Assembly (NCBI RefSeq): GCF_018128245.1
Contig: NZ_CP072378.1
Location: 992,001 to 1,056,000, forward strand
Direction of reading: 5' to 3'
Length of the DNA: 64,000 nt
DNA from: Leptotrichia sp. oral taxon 221
GTDB lineage: Bacteria > Fusobacteriota > Fusobacteriia > Fusobacteriales > Leptotrichiaceae
The position numbers were made by a program, and so were the translations under genes. The notes beneath the pieces were generated by a model. That model did not search any database. It was not told the DNA's origin and saw only the letters and a program-made list of their open reading frames with translations. Shown here one piece after another: positions 7,456 through 16,796 of this stretch (within the stretch, counting starts at the first letter, position 1; each line of letters opens with the position of its first letter).

Positions 7456-8811
7456 TTGAGTAAAAAAATTTATAGAAAAGCTGTCACGATTGGGTTACCA
7501 GTAGCATTCGAAAATATGATTTACAGTTTAGTGAGTTTTATTGATGTTTTCATGGTTGGAAAAGAGAATCTTGTATTAGGATTAGGAACAGTTGCGGTGG
7601 CAGGATTAGGTTTTGCAAATCAATTATACATGATATTTGCGGTTTCACTGTTTGGTTTAAATAGTGGAGGTGGAATATTTGCTGCACAATTTTTTGGTAA
7701 TAAAGATTATAAAAATTTGAAAAAATGTTTGGGAATAACTTTATCGATTGGATTTGTTTTTTCGTTGTTGTTTTTAATATTAGGGCTGTTTTTTAATCGA
7801 GAAGTAATTAGTGTTTTCACAAATGATACAAAAGTTATTGAAACTGGAGCAAAATATTTAAAGGTTGTTGCTTGGACATATCCGTTAATAGGGATTGGAT
7901 TTGCTTTTAATATGCAATTACGTGCAATTGGTCAGACAAAATATCCGTTTTATTCAAGTTTGATAGGATTAGTAATAAATTTTGTTTTTAATTCATTACT
8001 GATTTTTGGAAATTTTGGATTTCCAGCATTGGGAGTTGTGGGAGCGGCTGTAGCAACGGTTTTATCAAGATTTATATCAACTTTATACATAATTTATATA
8101 GTTTATAAATTGAAATTGCCATTAGCAGCTACATTTAAAGAAATGTTTGGATTTACGTGGGAATTTTTTGTGAGAATTTTAAAAGTTTCGCTTCCAGTGT
8201 TTGGGCATGAAATAATGTGGGTTTCAGGAGTTAGTATATATGTGGTAATTTATGGAAGAATGGGAACAGAACCTGCTGCCGCAGTTGAAATCGTAAAATC
8301 AATAAGTAACTTGATATTTACATTATTATTTGGGCTTTCGAGTGCATCATCAGCAATTATTGGGAATGAAATTGGAGCTGGAAATGAAGAAGGAGCCTAT
8401 AAAACAGCAATTGCTCTTTTGAAAGCATCGGTAGTTTTAGCAGTAATTATAAGCATAAGTGTGTATTTATTTAGTCCAATTTTATTAAATATTATGCATG
8501 TAAAACCAGGAATTTACCCATTAACAAAACAAATATTGATTTCTGAAATGTTTATAATAATTTGTAAATCGATGGGGACAATACTTATTGTAGGAATTTT
8601 AAGGGCTGGAGGAGATACATTGTGGACAATGTTTGCTGATTTGTTACCGCTTTGGCTTGTAGCGATTCCTATAACATATATTGCTGGTTTAAAATTAGGA
8701 TTGCCAATTTCAATTGTATATTTATTTTCAGTAAGTGACGAAGTCGTGAAATTTGTTCCTTGTTTAAGACGATTAAGAAGTAAAAAATGGATAAATAATT
8801 TAGTAAAATAG
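7456..8811 (+). CDS. MATE family efflux transporter
   Basis: The 451 residues carry about 12 hydrophobic helices in two similar halves, with family motifs GLPVAFENMIYSLVSFIDV at residues 13-31 and GAAVATVLSRFI in the first half. MATE proteins exchange Na+ or H+ for cationic drugs and metabolites across the inner membrane. The start is TTG, supported by GGAAGGAGAGG before it. It lies between a lipoprotein gene and a PLD-like lipoprotein with short gaps, suggesting one operon. Substrate cannot be inferred. Confidence 0.9.
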   Translation: MSKKIYRKAVTIGLPVAFENMIYSLVSFIDVFMVGKENLVLGLGTVAVAGLGFANQLYMIFAVSLFGLNSGGGIFAAQFFGNKDYKNLKKCLGITLSIGFVFSLLFLILGLFFNREVISVFTNDTKVIETGAKYLKVVAWTYPLIGIGFAFNMQLRAIGQTKYPFYSSLIGLVINFVFNSLLIFGNFGFPALGVVGAAVATVLSRFISTLYIIYIVYKLKLPLAATFKEMFGFTWEFFVRILKVSLPVFGHEIMWVSGVSIYVVIYGRMGTEPAAAVEIVKSISNLIFTLLFGLSSASSAIIGNEIGAGNEEGAYKTAIALLKASVVLAVIISISVYLFSPILLNIMHVKPGIYPLTKQILISEMFIIICKSMGTILIVGILRAGGDTLWTMFADLLPLWLVAIPITYIAGLKLGLPISIVYLFSVSDEVVKFVPCLRRLRSKKWINNLVK

Positions 8812-8825
8812 TAGGAGAAAGTTAG

Positions 8826-10466
8826 ATGAATAAAAAATTAATTTTGTTGGGAGCCTTTTTAATTTTGTTCAGTTCGTGTGCGACAATTAAGACGCCACCT
8901 TTAGGAGTTAATTTTGAAGGGCCTTTAAGAGATGCTAAAAATGTTGATTTTCATTATGATTTGACATATTTAGATAAAGACGGAAATATAAAATATGATA
9001 GAAATATTTGGCAATCGACGTATGATATTGTTGATAATGCAAAGGATTATTTGATAGTTGAGATGTTTTTATTTAATGATATTTATAATAAGAATACAGA
9101 GTTATTCCCTGAATTTGCAAAAGAATACACTGCAAGAGTTATTAAGAAAAAGAGAGAAAATCCAAATTTAAAGATTTATGTACTTTCAGATGAAAATAAT
9201 GACTTGTATGGAGCATTTGAGTATCCATTTATTACAGCTATGAAAAATGAAGGGATAGATGTTATAACAGTTGATATTTATAAATTGAAGGACACATTTC
9301 CTTGGTATTCGCCAATATGGAGATCAGTGATTAAGCCATTTGGAAATCCTCAAAATAAAGGTTGGATTCCTAATTTTTATGGACCAATGTGGCCAAAATT
9401 AACATTGAGAACAATGTTTAGGGCATTAAATGTAAAAGCAGATCATAGAAAAGTGTTTTTAAATGAAAATGATGCAGTTATAGCAAGTGCTAATATTCAT
9501 GATCCAAGTTATTTTCATGAAAATGTTGCATTACATACAGATGGAGATGTTACGAAAGATATTTTAAGTGATTTGCAAATGGTAGCTAATTTTTCAAATT
9601 CTGAAATTAATATTTCAGAGAATAGTTCTACTGGATCTCTTAATACACCAAATGAAAAGATTTTAAAATCGAAGGAAAAAACAAATGACAATACGATGGA
9701 AGGTATAAAAAAAGAGCTTGAGAAAGTAGAAGTTAAAAGAAATATTCCTTTAGTAAATGAAGATCCTGAAGTGAGAAGAATTGAAGAGAAGAAAACAAAA
9801 TTAGTTGAAAAAAATATAGATTCAAATATTAAAAATGATCCAATAGAGAAAACAGATGAAGATAGAGAAAATAATTATAAAATTCAATATGTGACAGAAG
9901 GTGCAATAGGAAAAACTCTTGATGCTGATTTGAAAAGTTTAAAAGCTGGAGATGAAGTGCTAATGGGAATGTATTTCTTAGCAGATAAACCTGTTATTGA
10001 TGAATTGATAAAAGCAGCAAATAGAGGAGTAAAAGTTAGAATAATTTTTGATAGAAGTAGAGATGCGTTTGGTATGAGTACAAATGGATTGCCAAATAAA
10101 CCAGTTTCTAAAAAATTGAAGAAAAAAACTAAAGGAAAAATAGAAGTAAAATGGTATTTTACAAATAACGAACAATATCACACAAAAGTTATATTAATGA
10201 AGAAAACAGACGGTAGTGTTATAGTAACTACTGGTTCTGCAAATATGATTAGAAAAAATATAAGAGGATACATTATGGATGCGAATCTTCGAGTAGAGAC
10301 AAATGAGAACTCTAAATTAACAAAAGAAATTTACACATATTTTGATAGATTATGGGAAAACAAAGATGGATTATTTACTATAAATTTTGATGATGAACCA
10401 ACAACAAGTGCGAAATCTGATTTTATGTATAAATTATTAGATGCTGCTCAACTAGGGTCATTCTAA
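8826..10466 (+). CDS. Phospholipase D-like lipoprotein
   Basis: The signal FLILFSSC gives a clear lipobox with Cys about residue 19. Two HKD-type motifs follow: HRKVFLNENDAVIASANI (about residue 206) and HTKVILMKKTDGSVIVTTGS (about residue 451). The first lacks the canonical Asp position and the second has two extra residues before it, so activity is plausible but not certain. A charged, low-complexity linker (about residues 255-350) separates the halves. PLD-family enzymes hydrolyse or transfer phosphodiester bonds, for example cardiolipin synthesis; outer-membrane or periplasmic location is likely here. AGGAGAAAGTTAG precedes the ATG 14 bp after the MATE gene. Confidence 0.85.
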   Translation: MNKKLILLGAFLILFSSCATIKTPPLGVNFEGPLRDAKNVDFHYDLTYLDKDGNIKYDRNIWQSTYDIVDNAKDYLIVEMFLFNDIYNKNTELFPEFAKEYTARVIKKKRENPNLKIYVLSDENNDLYGAFEYPFITAMKNEGIDVITVDIYKLKDTFPWYSPIWRSVIKPFGNPQNKGWIPNFYGPMWPKLTLRTMFRALNVKADHRKVFLNENDAVIASANIHDPSYFHENVALHTDGDVTKDILSDLQMVANFSNSEINISENSSTGSLNTPNEKILKSKEKTNDNTMEGIKKELEKVEVKRNIPLVNEDPEVRRIEEKKTKLVEKNIDSNIKNDPIEKTDEDRENNYKIQYVTEGAIGKTLDADLKSLKAGDEVLMGMYFLADKPVIDELIKAANRGVKVRIIFDRSRDAFGMSTNGLPNKPVSKKLKKKTKGKIEVKWYFTNNEQYHTKVILMKKTDGSVIVTTGSANMIRKNIRGYIMDANLRVETNENSKLTKEIYTYFDRLWENKDGLFTINFDDEPTTSAKSDFMYKLLDAAQLGSF

Positions 10467-10555
10467 TTATATTTAATACTAAAAATAAGGCAAAAAATAT
10501 CAAATTATGTTAAAATATTTAAAAATCAAAATTAAAAATAAATAGGTGATGAGGA

Positions 10556-11797
10556 ATGAAAAAAAAGTTAATATTATTAACAGTAATTTTAGCGATAGGT
10601 ATGATGTCAGTTTCATGCTTTAAGAAAAAAGATAAGAAAGCTGACAAAAAACAAACGCAACAACAAGTTGAAAACAAAGATATCAATACAGATATATTTA
10701 ATTTAGGAGCACAACAAGCAAATGGAGGAAATCCTGATATTAAAAACTTGACTCCTGAAGAGCAACAAAAATTGATAGACAATCAAATTGATCCAGTAAA
10801 AGTATCAGAGGCAATCACAAAAGCTGAAGCTGGAGATAAAGAAGCAATTATGTCATTGTCACAATTATACTTCAATTTAAAAGATAATGAAAAAGTAAAA
10901 AAATTCTTACAAATGGGAGTAGACAGAAATTATCCAGAAGCAATCTATAATTTAGCAGTGATCTTGAAACAAGAAGGAAATACTGCAGAAGCTAATAAAT
11001 TAATGGCTAGATTGCCTAAAAATGTTACTACTGTTGCAAGAGGTGGAAGACAACAAGTACAAGTGAGACAATTGAGAATGAGACCTGGTGCTGAAGAGTT
11101 TAACAGAGGAGTTGAATTAGTAAGAGCTAAAAAATATAGTCAAGCAAAAGCTGAATTTGAAAAAGCATATAATAAAGGAATTAAGGATGCTGATGTAAGA
11201 ATAGCTATGTTAAATAAAGAAATGAAAAACTATCCAGAAGCAATAAAATGGTTGAAAAAAGCAAGTAACCGTGGAGTAAAAGGTACAGATGTTGAAATTG
11301 GAGCAATTTTATACGATAATGGAAAACAAGAAGAATCTAGACCATATTTAATAAAATCTTATAATTCAGGAAATAAAGGTCTTGCAGGTGCAATAGCAGC
11401 AACTTATCATAAAGAAAAAAATATGTCAGAAGCATTAAAATGGTACAAAATAGCTGCTAAAAATGGTGATAAGAATGCGAAAGAAATTGTTTCTCAATTA
11501 GAAAGTGGAGGAAAAGTTGCTGAAACTACAAAAAGAGGTGTAAAATCATTTTTAAATGGTGGAGAAGCTCAAAATGAAAGTTTAACAAAACAAACTCTTA
11601 AACAAATAAATAATTCGAATGAATCAAAAGATGCTAATAAAAATGAATTGAAAATTAAAGAAGTAGAAGCACCAAAACATTCAGTAACAGTAAAAGAAGA
11701 AAAATCATCAACTCCTGAACAACCAAAACATGAAACTAAAAAAGAAGTAAATGTTGATGAGCTATTGAAAAGTAAAGCTGCAGAGTATAATAAATAG
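10556..11797 (+). CDS. Sel1/TPR-repeat lipoprotein
   Basis: The leader MKKKLILLTVILAIGMMSVS ends in a lipobox Cys at about residue 21, followed by a lysine- and glutamine-rich spacer. From about residue 80 to 320 there are repeated helical pairs of Sel1/TPR type, such as YPEAIYNLAVILKQEGNTAE, YPEAIKWLKKASNRGVKGTD and MSEALKWYKIAAKNGDKNAK. The C-terminal 90 residues are low complexity, rich in Lys, Glu, Asn and Pro. Such proteins scaffold envelope complexes. It ends at a bidirectional terminator. The role is not otherwise inferable. Confidence 0.8.
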   Translation: MKKKLILLTVILAIGMMSVSCFKKKDKKADKKQTQQQVENKDINTDIFNLGAQQANGGNPDIKNLTPEEQQKLIDNQIDPVKVSEAITKAEAGDKEAIMSLSQLYFNLKDNEKVKKFLQMGVDRNYPEAIYNLAVILKQEGNTAEANKLMARLPKNVTTVARGGRQQVQVRQLRMRPGAEEFNRGVELVRAKKYSQAKAEFEKAYNKGIKDADVRIAMLNKEMKNYPEAIKWLKKASNRGVKGTDVEIGAILYDNGKQEESRPYLIKSYNSGNKGLAGAIAATYHKEKNMSEALKWYKIAAKNGDKNAKEIVSQLESGGKVAETTKRGVKSFLNGGEAQNESLTKQTLKQINNSNESKDANKNELKIKEVEAPKHSVTVKEEKSSTPEQPKHETKKEVNVDELLKSKAAEYNK

Positions 11798-11810
11798 AAT
11801 AAATATTAAT

Positions 11811-11848
11811 AAAAAATAGGAAGTAAAAATTTAAACTTCCTATTTTTT
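11811..11848. terminator. Bidirectional terminator
   Basis: AATAGGAAGT (11815-11824) and ACTTCCTATT (11835-11844) pair perfectly over 10 bp. An A-run on the left and T-run on the right let it serve both the Sel1-like gene and the convergent Wzz-like gene. Confidence 0.9.
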
Positions 11849-11916
11849 GTTGCTTAATAAATTTGATTACTAATAGATTTAATTTGAATTTTTTTAAGTC
11901 AAATCAATTGATATCA

Positions 11917-12666
11917 TTAATTTTTAGATTTTATATTTTTCCAATCTAAAGTTTTTGAAAATTCTTTTACAAAAGCAATAAAAGTACCTAATAAAAATCC
12001 TAAAAAGATTGCTGCCACTAAAACAATTTTCTTGTTAATAGCTGGTTTAGTAATGGAATTTATGTATTTTACAACAGGAGTACTGTCATTTTTCAAAAGT
12101 CTATAATAAGCCAGTCTAGAAACTAATGTGTCACTCAAAGCATCTTTAGTAGTTCTAATATCAACATTTTTGCTTAAAAAATCATATTGTTGCTGTAAAA
12201 GTTTTAATTGAGCATCAAGAAATGTATTTTTCTTATTCAAAAGATATTTTTGAGATAATTCAACATATTCTTTAGCAAAATTTTCACCTTCAACTTCATT
12301 ATTAGTAGTGAATTTTACTTTTATTTTTGGGTCATCTTTTTCAGATTGAGCCACAAGATCATTAGAAATCTTTTCTAAATACTTTTCTTCAGGCAATTTT
12401 GCATAAGATAAAACTTTCGAATGATCTTTTAAAAATAGATAAAAATCAAAAGAATTTAATGAATATTGAGAATCTTCTCCAATCTCAGTTAAAACCTTGT
12501 CATTACCATATAGATTTATTTCAGTTTTGTATGATTTGTTAGTAAAAGCAAATAAAGCCGCTAAAACAGTTGTTATCACTGTAACAATTATAATAAAAGA
12601 GATATTTTTATAAATAATTTTTACTATCGTATCAAAACTCACTGATTGATGTTTATTATCTTCCAT
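11917..12666 (-). CDS. Wzz/chain-length-determinant-like membrane protein
   Basis: The 249 residues show the Wzz plan: a short cytoplasmic N-terminus (SFDTIVKIIYKNIS), a membrane helix at about 24-44, a long extracytoplasmic helical region (about 50-210) and a second membrane helix at about 214-236 preceded by KPAINKKIVL. Such proteins set polysaccharide chain length or act in capsule export. There is no tyrosine-kinase domain. It stands alone with no polysaccharide genes beside it. The ribosome site is AAAGAAAGGATTTGAA on the minus strand. Confidence 0.75.
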   Translation of the reverse strand: MEDNKHQSVSFDTIVKIIYKNISFIIIVTVITTVLAALFAFTNKSYKTEINLYGNDKVLTEIGEDSQYSLNSFDFYLFLKDHSKVLSYAKLPEEKYLEKISNDLVAQSEKDDPKIKVKFTTNNEVEGENFAKEYVELSQKYLLNKKNTFLDAQLKLLQQQYDFLSKNVDIRTTKDALSDTLVSRLAYYRLLKNDSTPVVKYINSITKPAINKKIVLVAAIFLGFLLGTFIAFVKEFSKTLDWKNIKSKN

Positions 12667-12833
12667 TTCAAATCCTTTCTTTTAAAATTAATTTTTTACA
12701 TATCAATTTTACCAAAAAAAGCAAAATATTACAATTGAAAATTTTAAAGAAAATAGAAATTTTTTTATAAATATTTTGAAATATCTAAAAGCAACTCTAA
12801 ATATAGAATAAACTTTTATAAATTAATATAAAT

Positions 12834-12845
12834 ATTATCGGACTT
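12834..12845 (+). repeat. Solo copy of 12-bp repeat ATTATCGGACTT
   Basis: This is identical to the inverted pair at 54072-54083 and 54410-54421. No partner in inverted orientation is visible within this intergenic region. Confidence 0.6.
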
Positions 12846-12981
12846 TAAAGAGGAAAAAATTTTTAAATATACCATAAAATATCCTATTTGATAATTAATA
12901 ACTAGTTAACAATAGAAGCAATGAATATAAAATGAGATAATACAATAATTTTAAATTTCTGATAAAATTCTAAAGAAAATA

Positions 12982-12990
12982 TGCTATAAT
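12982..12990 (+). promoter_or_regulatory. Extended -10 promoter of the M48 gene
   Basis: TGCTATAAT (12982-12990) is a TG-extended perfect -10. No good -35 is present 17 bp upstream. The leader to the gene is about 50 bases. Confidence 0.65.
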
Positions 12991-13044
12991 AACAACCTAT
13001 ATAAATTAGAATTCATACTAAAGATTTATTGGAGGTAAATATAA

Positions 13045-13839
13045 ATGAAAAAATCTAAAAAATTATTAATAATTTTAGCAGGGATGTTGGTACTTTCTAG
13101 CTGTACTGTAGCACCTTTAACTGGGAGAAGACAATTAAAATTGGTAAGTGATGAGAGTGTTGTAAATTCGTCAGTTAGTCAATATAGACAATTTATTAAC
13201 GAAGCTAGTAATAAAGGATTAGTTGTCAATAATACACCAGATGGAAGAAGATTGAAAAATATTGGAAATAGAATGGCGACTGCGGTTGAAACTTATTTGA
13301 GAGAGAATGGATTATCTAAAAAGGTTGATAGTCTTCAATGGGAATTTAACTTGATAAAAAGTAATGAAATTAATGCATTTGCGATGCCTGGTGGGAAAAT
13401 AGCTTTTTATACTGGAATTATGCCAGTGTTGCAAACTGATTCTGGAATTGCATTTGTAATGGGACACGAAATAGGTCATGTGATTGGTGGGCATCATGCT
13501 GAAGGTGAAAGTGGAAGACTTGCAGCTGGAGTTGCTTCAACTATAACTGATGTGTTTACTGGTGGAAATGTGATTTCTTCTATTGTAAGTGATGGATTAT
13601 CTATTGGGCTTTTGAAATTTAATAGAACTCAAGAATATGAAGCAGATAAATATGGAATGATTTTTATGGCTATGGCGGGGTATAATCCTGAAGATGCGAT
13701 AAAAGCTGAAGAAAGAATGTTGGATGCTGAAAAAGGTGGAAGATCAGTTGAAATTTTATCGACACATCCTAATACAGAAAAACGGATTGAAGCATTGAAA
13801 AAATATTTGCCAGAGGCTATGAAATATTATAAAAAATAA
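13045..13839 (+). CDS. M48 family metalloprotease lipoprotein
   Basis: The leader IILAGMLVLSSC gives a lipobox Cys at about residue 20, followed by TVAPLTGRRQL, typical of LoiP/YcaL-type proteases. The zinc site HEIGHVIGGHH is at about residue 140 and the third ligand Glu lies in QEYEADKYG near 198. The C-terminal LSTHPNTEKRIEAL is the family signature. These enzymes act in periplasmic or outer-membrane protein quality control. TGGAGG precedes the ATG. The dus gene follows within 25 bp, so the two are probably co-transcribed. Confidence 0.9.
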   Translation: MKKSKKLLIILAGMLVLSSCTVAPLTGRRQLKLVSDESVVNSSVSQYRQFINEASNKGLVVNNTPDGRRLKNIGNRMATAVETYLRENGLSKKVDSLQWEFNLIKSNEINAFAMPGGKIAFYTGIMPVLQTDSGIAFVMGHEIGHVIGGHHAEGESGRLAAGVASTITDVFTGGNVISSIVSDGLSIGLLKFNRTQEYEADKYGMIFMAMAGYNPEDAIKAEERMLDAEKGGRSVEILSTHPNTEKRIEALKKYLPEAMKYYKK

Positions 13840-13862
13840 AATATAAATATGGAGTGATAAGT

Positions 13863-14846
13863 TTGAAAAATGTTATAAGTGTTGCACCAATGGTGGATAA
13901 AACGGATAGGCATTTTAGGAATTTTGTAAGAATGATAAATAAAGACGTTCAACTTTATACAGAGATGATTACTGCACAAGCAATTATTAATGGAGATTTA
14001 GAATATTTGTTGGGATTTGAAGATATTCAACATCCAATTGTATTGCAGATAGCAGCTACTAATCCTGAGGAAGCTTTTGAAGCTGTAAAAAGAGCAGAAG
14101 ATTATAATTATGATGAAATTAATTTAAATGTGGGTTGTCCTTCTGATAGAGTTTCTGGAAATATGATGGGAGCTTATTTGATGGCATTTCCTGAATTGGT
14201 TGGAGATATTGTTACTGCGATTAAAAAAGCTACAAAAAAACCAATTTCGATAAAGCACAGGATTGGAATTGACGGGGAAAAAGTATTGCCTGATAGTTTT
14301 GAAAGAACAATAATTGATAAGTATGAAGATATGCTTAATTTTGTAAATGTAACAGAAAAAGCAGGAGTTAATAAATTTATTGTCCATTCTAGAATAGCGA
14401 TTTTAGCGGGATTAGATCCAAAACAAAATCGTGAGATTCCACCATTGAGACATGAGGAAGTTTATAGATTAAAGAAGGAAAAACCTAATTTACATATAGA
14501 GATTAATGGTGGAATAAAAACTATTGAACAAATTGATGAACATTTGAAACATGTGGATTCGGTTATGCTTGGAAGAGAGATTTATGATAATCCGATGATT
14601 TTAACTAAGTTTGGCAAATATTATGGTAATGATATAAATATTTCTCGTAAAGAAATTATTGAAAAAATAATTGAGTATAGCAAAAAATTAGAAGAGAAAG
14701 GAATTAGACCACATTTGTTTTTGATGCATACGCAAGGCTTATTTCACGGGGTTAGAGGAAGTAAATTTTGGAAAAGAGAAATAAATCATCCAAAAGCTAA
14801 TTCTGAAACATTAATAAAACTTATGGAAAATATTGAAAATGACTAA
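13863..14846 (+). CDS. tRNA-dihydrouridine synthase, DusA type
   Basis: The protein reduces uridines in the tRNA D-loop using FMN and NADPH. DusA-type signatures are SVAPMVDKTDRHFRNFVR near the start, LYTEMITAQAI, INLNVGCPSDRV with the catalytic Cys at about residue 92, IKHRIGID, and HTQGLFHGVRGSKFWKREI at the end. Length (about 327) is normal. I chose TTG 13863 because GGAG lies eight bases before it; the upstream GTG at 13854 overlaps that site. Confidence 0.9.
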   Translation: MKNVISVAPMVDKTDRHFRNFVRMINKDVQLYTEMITAQAIINGDLEYLLGFEDIQHPIVLQIAATNPEEAFEAVKRAEDYNYDEINLNVGCPSDRVSGNMMGAYLMAFPELVGDIVTAIKKATKKPISIKHRIGIDGEKVLPDSFERTIIDKYEDMLNFVNVTEKAGVNKFIVHSRIAILAGLDPKQNREIPPLRHEEVYRLKKEKPNLHIEINGGIKTIEQIDEHLKHVDSVMLGREIYDNPMILTKFGKYYGNDINISRKEIIEKIIEYSKKLEEKGIRPHLFLMHTQGLFHGVRGSKFWKREINHPKANSETLIKLMENIEND

Positions 14847-15181
14847 AAATTTTAACTTTTCTTTTTTGTATTTTATAGGTATAATATACATGGAAGTAAT
14901 TTAATATTGTAAAGATTATAAATTAAATAGTATTTTACTATTATGAATATTATAATTTAAAAATTTCGATATTAGATAGATATGAATAATTTTATTGGGA
15001 AAATATGGTTGTTATTATTTTAATACTATTATGATTAATAATGGCTATAAATAGTAACAATCATTTTCCGATATTTAGTTAATCTTAATTATACAGATTA
15101 TTATAATATAAATTAGTTATATTTTATTTAATCAAAAGTATTTAATCAAAAGAAAAAAATAACTTAGTAGGAGAGGTTTTC
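14847..15181. other. Intergenic region upstream of NADH oxidase
   Basis: This 335-bp stretch has no gene. Two TATAAT elements (14880-14885 and 15102-15107) are candidate -10 sites for nox; only the second has a partial -35 (TTAATC, 17 bp upstream). A long imperfect inverted repeat at 14998-15069 lies just upstream of that second site. Confidence 0.55.
14998..15069. repeat. Long imperfect inverted repeat upstream of nox
   Basis: The left arm GGAAAATATGGTTGTTATTA and the complement of the right arm, GGAAAATGATTGTTACTATT, match at most positions over about 20 bp, separated by about 30 bp. It could be an operator or a folded leader; no regulator family is recognised. Confidence 0.5.
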
Positions 15182-16516
15182 ATGAAAGTAGTAGTAATTG
15201 GATGTACGCATGCTGGAACGGCTGCAATTAAAAATTTAAGAGCATTAAATCCTGATGCTGAGGTAACAGTTTTTGAGAGAAATGATAATATTTCATTTTT
15301 ATCTTGTGGAATTGCATTATATGTAGGTGGAGTTGTTAGTGATCCTAAAGGATTGTTTTATTCGTCACCTGAGAAATTAAAATCATTAGGTGTAAATACT
15401 AAAATGAAACATGATGTGAAAAATGTGGATATAAAAGGGAAAAAATTAACAGTTGAGAATTTAGAAACTGGAGAAGTTTTTGATGAGACATTTGATAAAT
15501 TGATTATAACATCTGGGTCATGGCCTATTATTCCTAGAAATATTGAAGGAATTGATTTGGAAAATGTGTTGTTATGTAAAAATTATAATCATGCTAATGA
15601 GATTATTGAAAGAAGTAAATCTGTTAAAAGGGTTGTTGTTGTTGGAGCAGGATATATAGGAGTAGAATTAGTTGAAGCGTTTAGAGATAATGGGAAAGAA
15701 GTAATTTTAGTAGATGCTGAAGATAGAATTTTGAGTAAATATTTTGATAAGGAATTTACTGATGTTGCGGAAGAATCATTTAGAGAAAAAGGAATTGTTC
15801 TTGCGACTGGAGAAAAAGTTGTTAAAATTGAAGGTGCAAATGGGAAAGTATCAAAAATTGTTACAAATAAAAATGAGTACGAGACAGATATGGTAATTAT
15901 GTGTATTGGATTCGTGCCAAATACAGCTTTATTTAAAGGTCAATTGGAAATGTTGCCAAATGGTGCAATTAAAGTTGATGAATATATGAGAACGAGTGAT
16001 AAAGATGTAATGGCGGCTGGAGATTGCTGTTCGGTATTTTATAATCCTTTGAATATGGAAAGATATATTCCACTTGCGACAAATGCAGTTAGAATGGGAA
16101 CTTTGGCAGGATTGAATTTAGTTGAAAATAAGGCTAAATCACTAGGAACTCAAGGAACTTCTGGAATTAAAATTTATGAAAATAATATGGCGGCTACTGG
16201 AATAACAGAAGCGTTGGCTAGAAGTTTGGATCTTGAAATTGAAACTGTTATTGTGACTGATAATTACAGACCTGAGTTTATGCCAACTTATGAAAAAGTA
16301 ACTTTAAAAGTTGTTTTTGATAAATATACGAGAATTGTATTGGGTGCACAATTGAATTCAAAAGTTGATTTAACACAATCAATTAATACATTATCAGTGT
16401 GTATTCAAAATCATATGACTATTGATGATTTGGCATTTGTAGACTTTTTCTTCCAACCACATTATAATAAACCTTGGAATTTTATTAACTTAGCTGGATT
16501 AGCAGCGTTAAAATAG
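15182..16516 (+). CDS. nox: Water-forming NADH oxidase / CoA-disulfide-reductase family
   Basis: The 444 residues match H2O-forming NADH oxidases: the FAD fold VVVIGCTHAGTAAIKNL at the start, the redox-active Cys in SFLSCGIALY at about residue 42, the NADH fold VVVVGAGYIGVELVEAF near 160, and AAGDCCSVFYNP near 280. The dimerisation domain ends ADLAFVDFFFQP-like text close to the C-terminus (DDLAFVDFFFQPHYNKPWN). The enzyme reduces O2 to water with NADH, detoxifying oxygen and recycling NAD+ in a fermentative anaerobe. AGGAGAGG precedes the ATG; a terminator follows. Confidence 0.93.
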   Translation: MKVVVIGCTHAGTAAIKNLRALNPDAEVTVFERNDNISFLSCGIALYVGGVVSDPKGLFYSSPEKLKSLGVNTKMKHDVKNVDIKGKKLTVENLETGEVFDETFDKLIITSGSWPIIPRNIEGIDLENVLLCKNYNHANEIIERSKSVKRVVVVGAGYIGVELVEAFRDNGKEVILVDAEDRILSKYFDKEFTDVAEESFREKGIVLATGEKVVKIEGANGKVSKIVTNKNEYETDMVIMCIGFVPNTALFKGQLEMLPNGAIKVDEYMRTSDKDVMAAGDCCSVFYNPLNMERYIPLATNAVRMGTLAGLNLVENKAKSLGTQGTSGIKIYENNMAATGITEALARSLDLEIETVIVTDNYRPEFMPTYEKVTLKVVFDKYTRIVLGAQLNSKVDLTQSINTLSVCIQNHMTIDDLAFVDFFFQPHYNKPWNFINLAGLAALK

Positions 16517-16544
16517 AGTTTAACTAGGTAATACTTAAATAAAG

Positions 16545-16582
16545 AAAGATATGTTTTTATAAGATAAAGACATATCTTTTTT
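16545..16582 (+). terminator. Terminator after nox
   Basis: AAAGATATGT (16545-16554) pairs with ACATATCTTT (16570-16579), followed by a run of Ts to 16582. Confidence 0.88.
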
Positions 16583-16664
16583 GATACAGAAATATACTGT
16601 TTTTAAATTTTCAAAAAAGTATTTAATTTGTTTAAATTTTATGGAATTTAAAAGAATATTAGTA

Positions 16665-16694
16665 TTTACAAAAGTGGTCTAAATTTGATAAAAT
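16665..16694 (+). promoter_or_regulatory. Promoter of the FtsZ-like gene
   Basis: TTTACA (16665-16670) and TAAAAT (16689-16694) are 18 bp apart. The leader of about 95 bases contains the hairpin at 16757-16787. Confidence 0.6.
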
Positions 16695-16747
16695 ATATTT
16701 AAATCTATTAGTGATTAGATCGATTTATAATTGATTTAAAAGTTAAA

Positions 16748-16796
16748 GAAAGGAGAGCTGTCCTAAAGAATATTTTAGAAATACAGCAAAAGTATG
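16748..16796 (+). promoter_or_regulatory. Leader hairpin between ribosome site and start codon
   Basis: The ribosome site AAAGGAGAG (from 16749) is 38 bases before ATG 16794. Between them GCTGT (16757-16761) pairs with ACAGC (16783-16787), and CTAAA (16763-16767) with TTTAG (16774-16778). Folding brings the site to about seven bases from the ATG, the usual distance. A stop codon lies in frame just upstream, so an earlier start is not available. Confidence 0.55.

Larger units (their letters stand above)
12667..13044. other. Intergenic region between divergent genes
   Basis: This 378-bp AT-rich stretch separates the minus-strand Wzz-like gene from the plus-strand M48 protease. It holds one copy of the 12-mer ATTATCGGACTT (12834-12845) that also bounds the segment at 54.1-54.4 kb, and an extended -10 promoter at its right end. 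I see no further gene. Confidence 0.6.
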
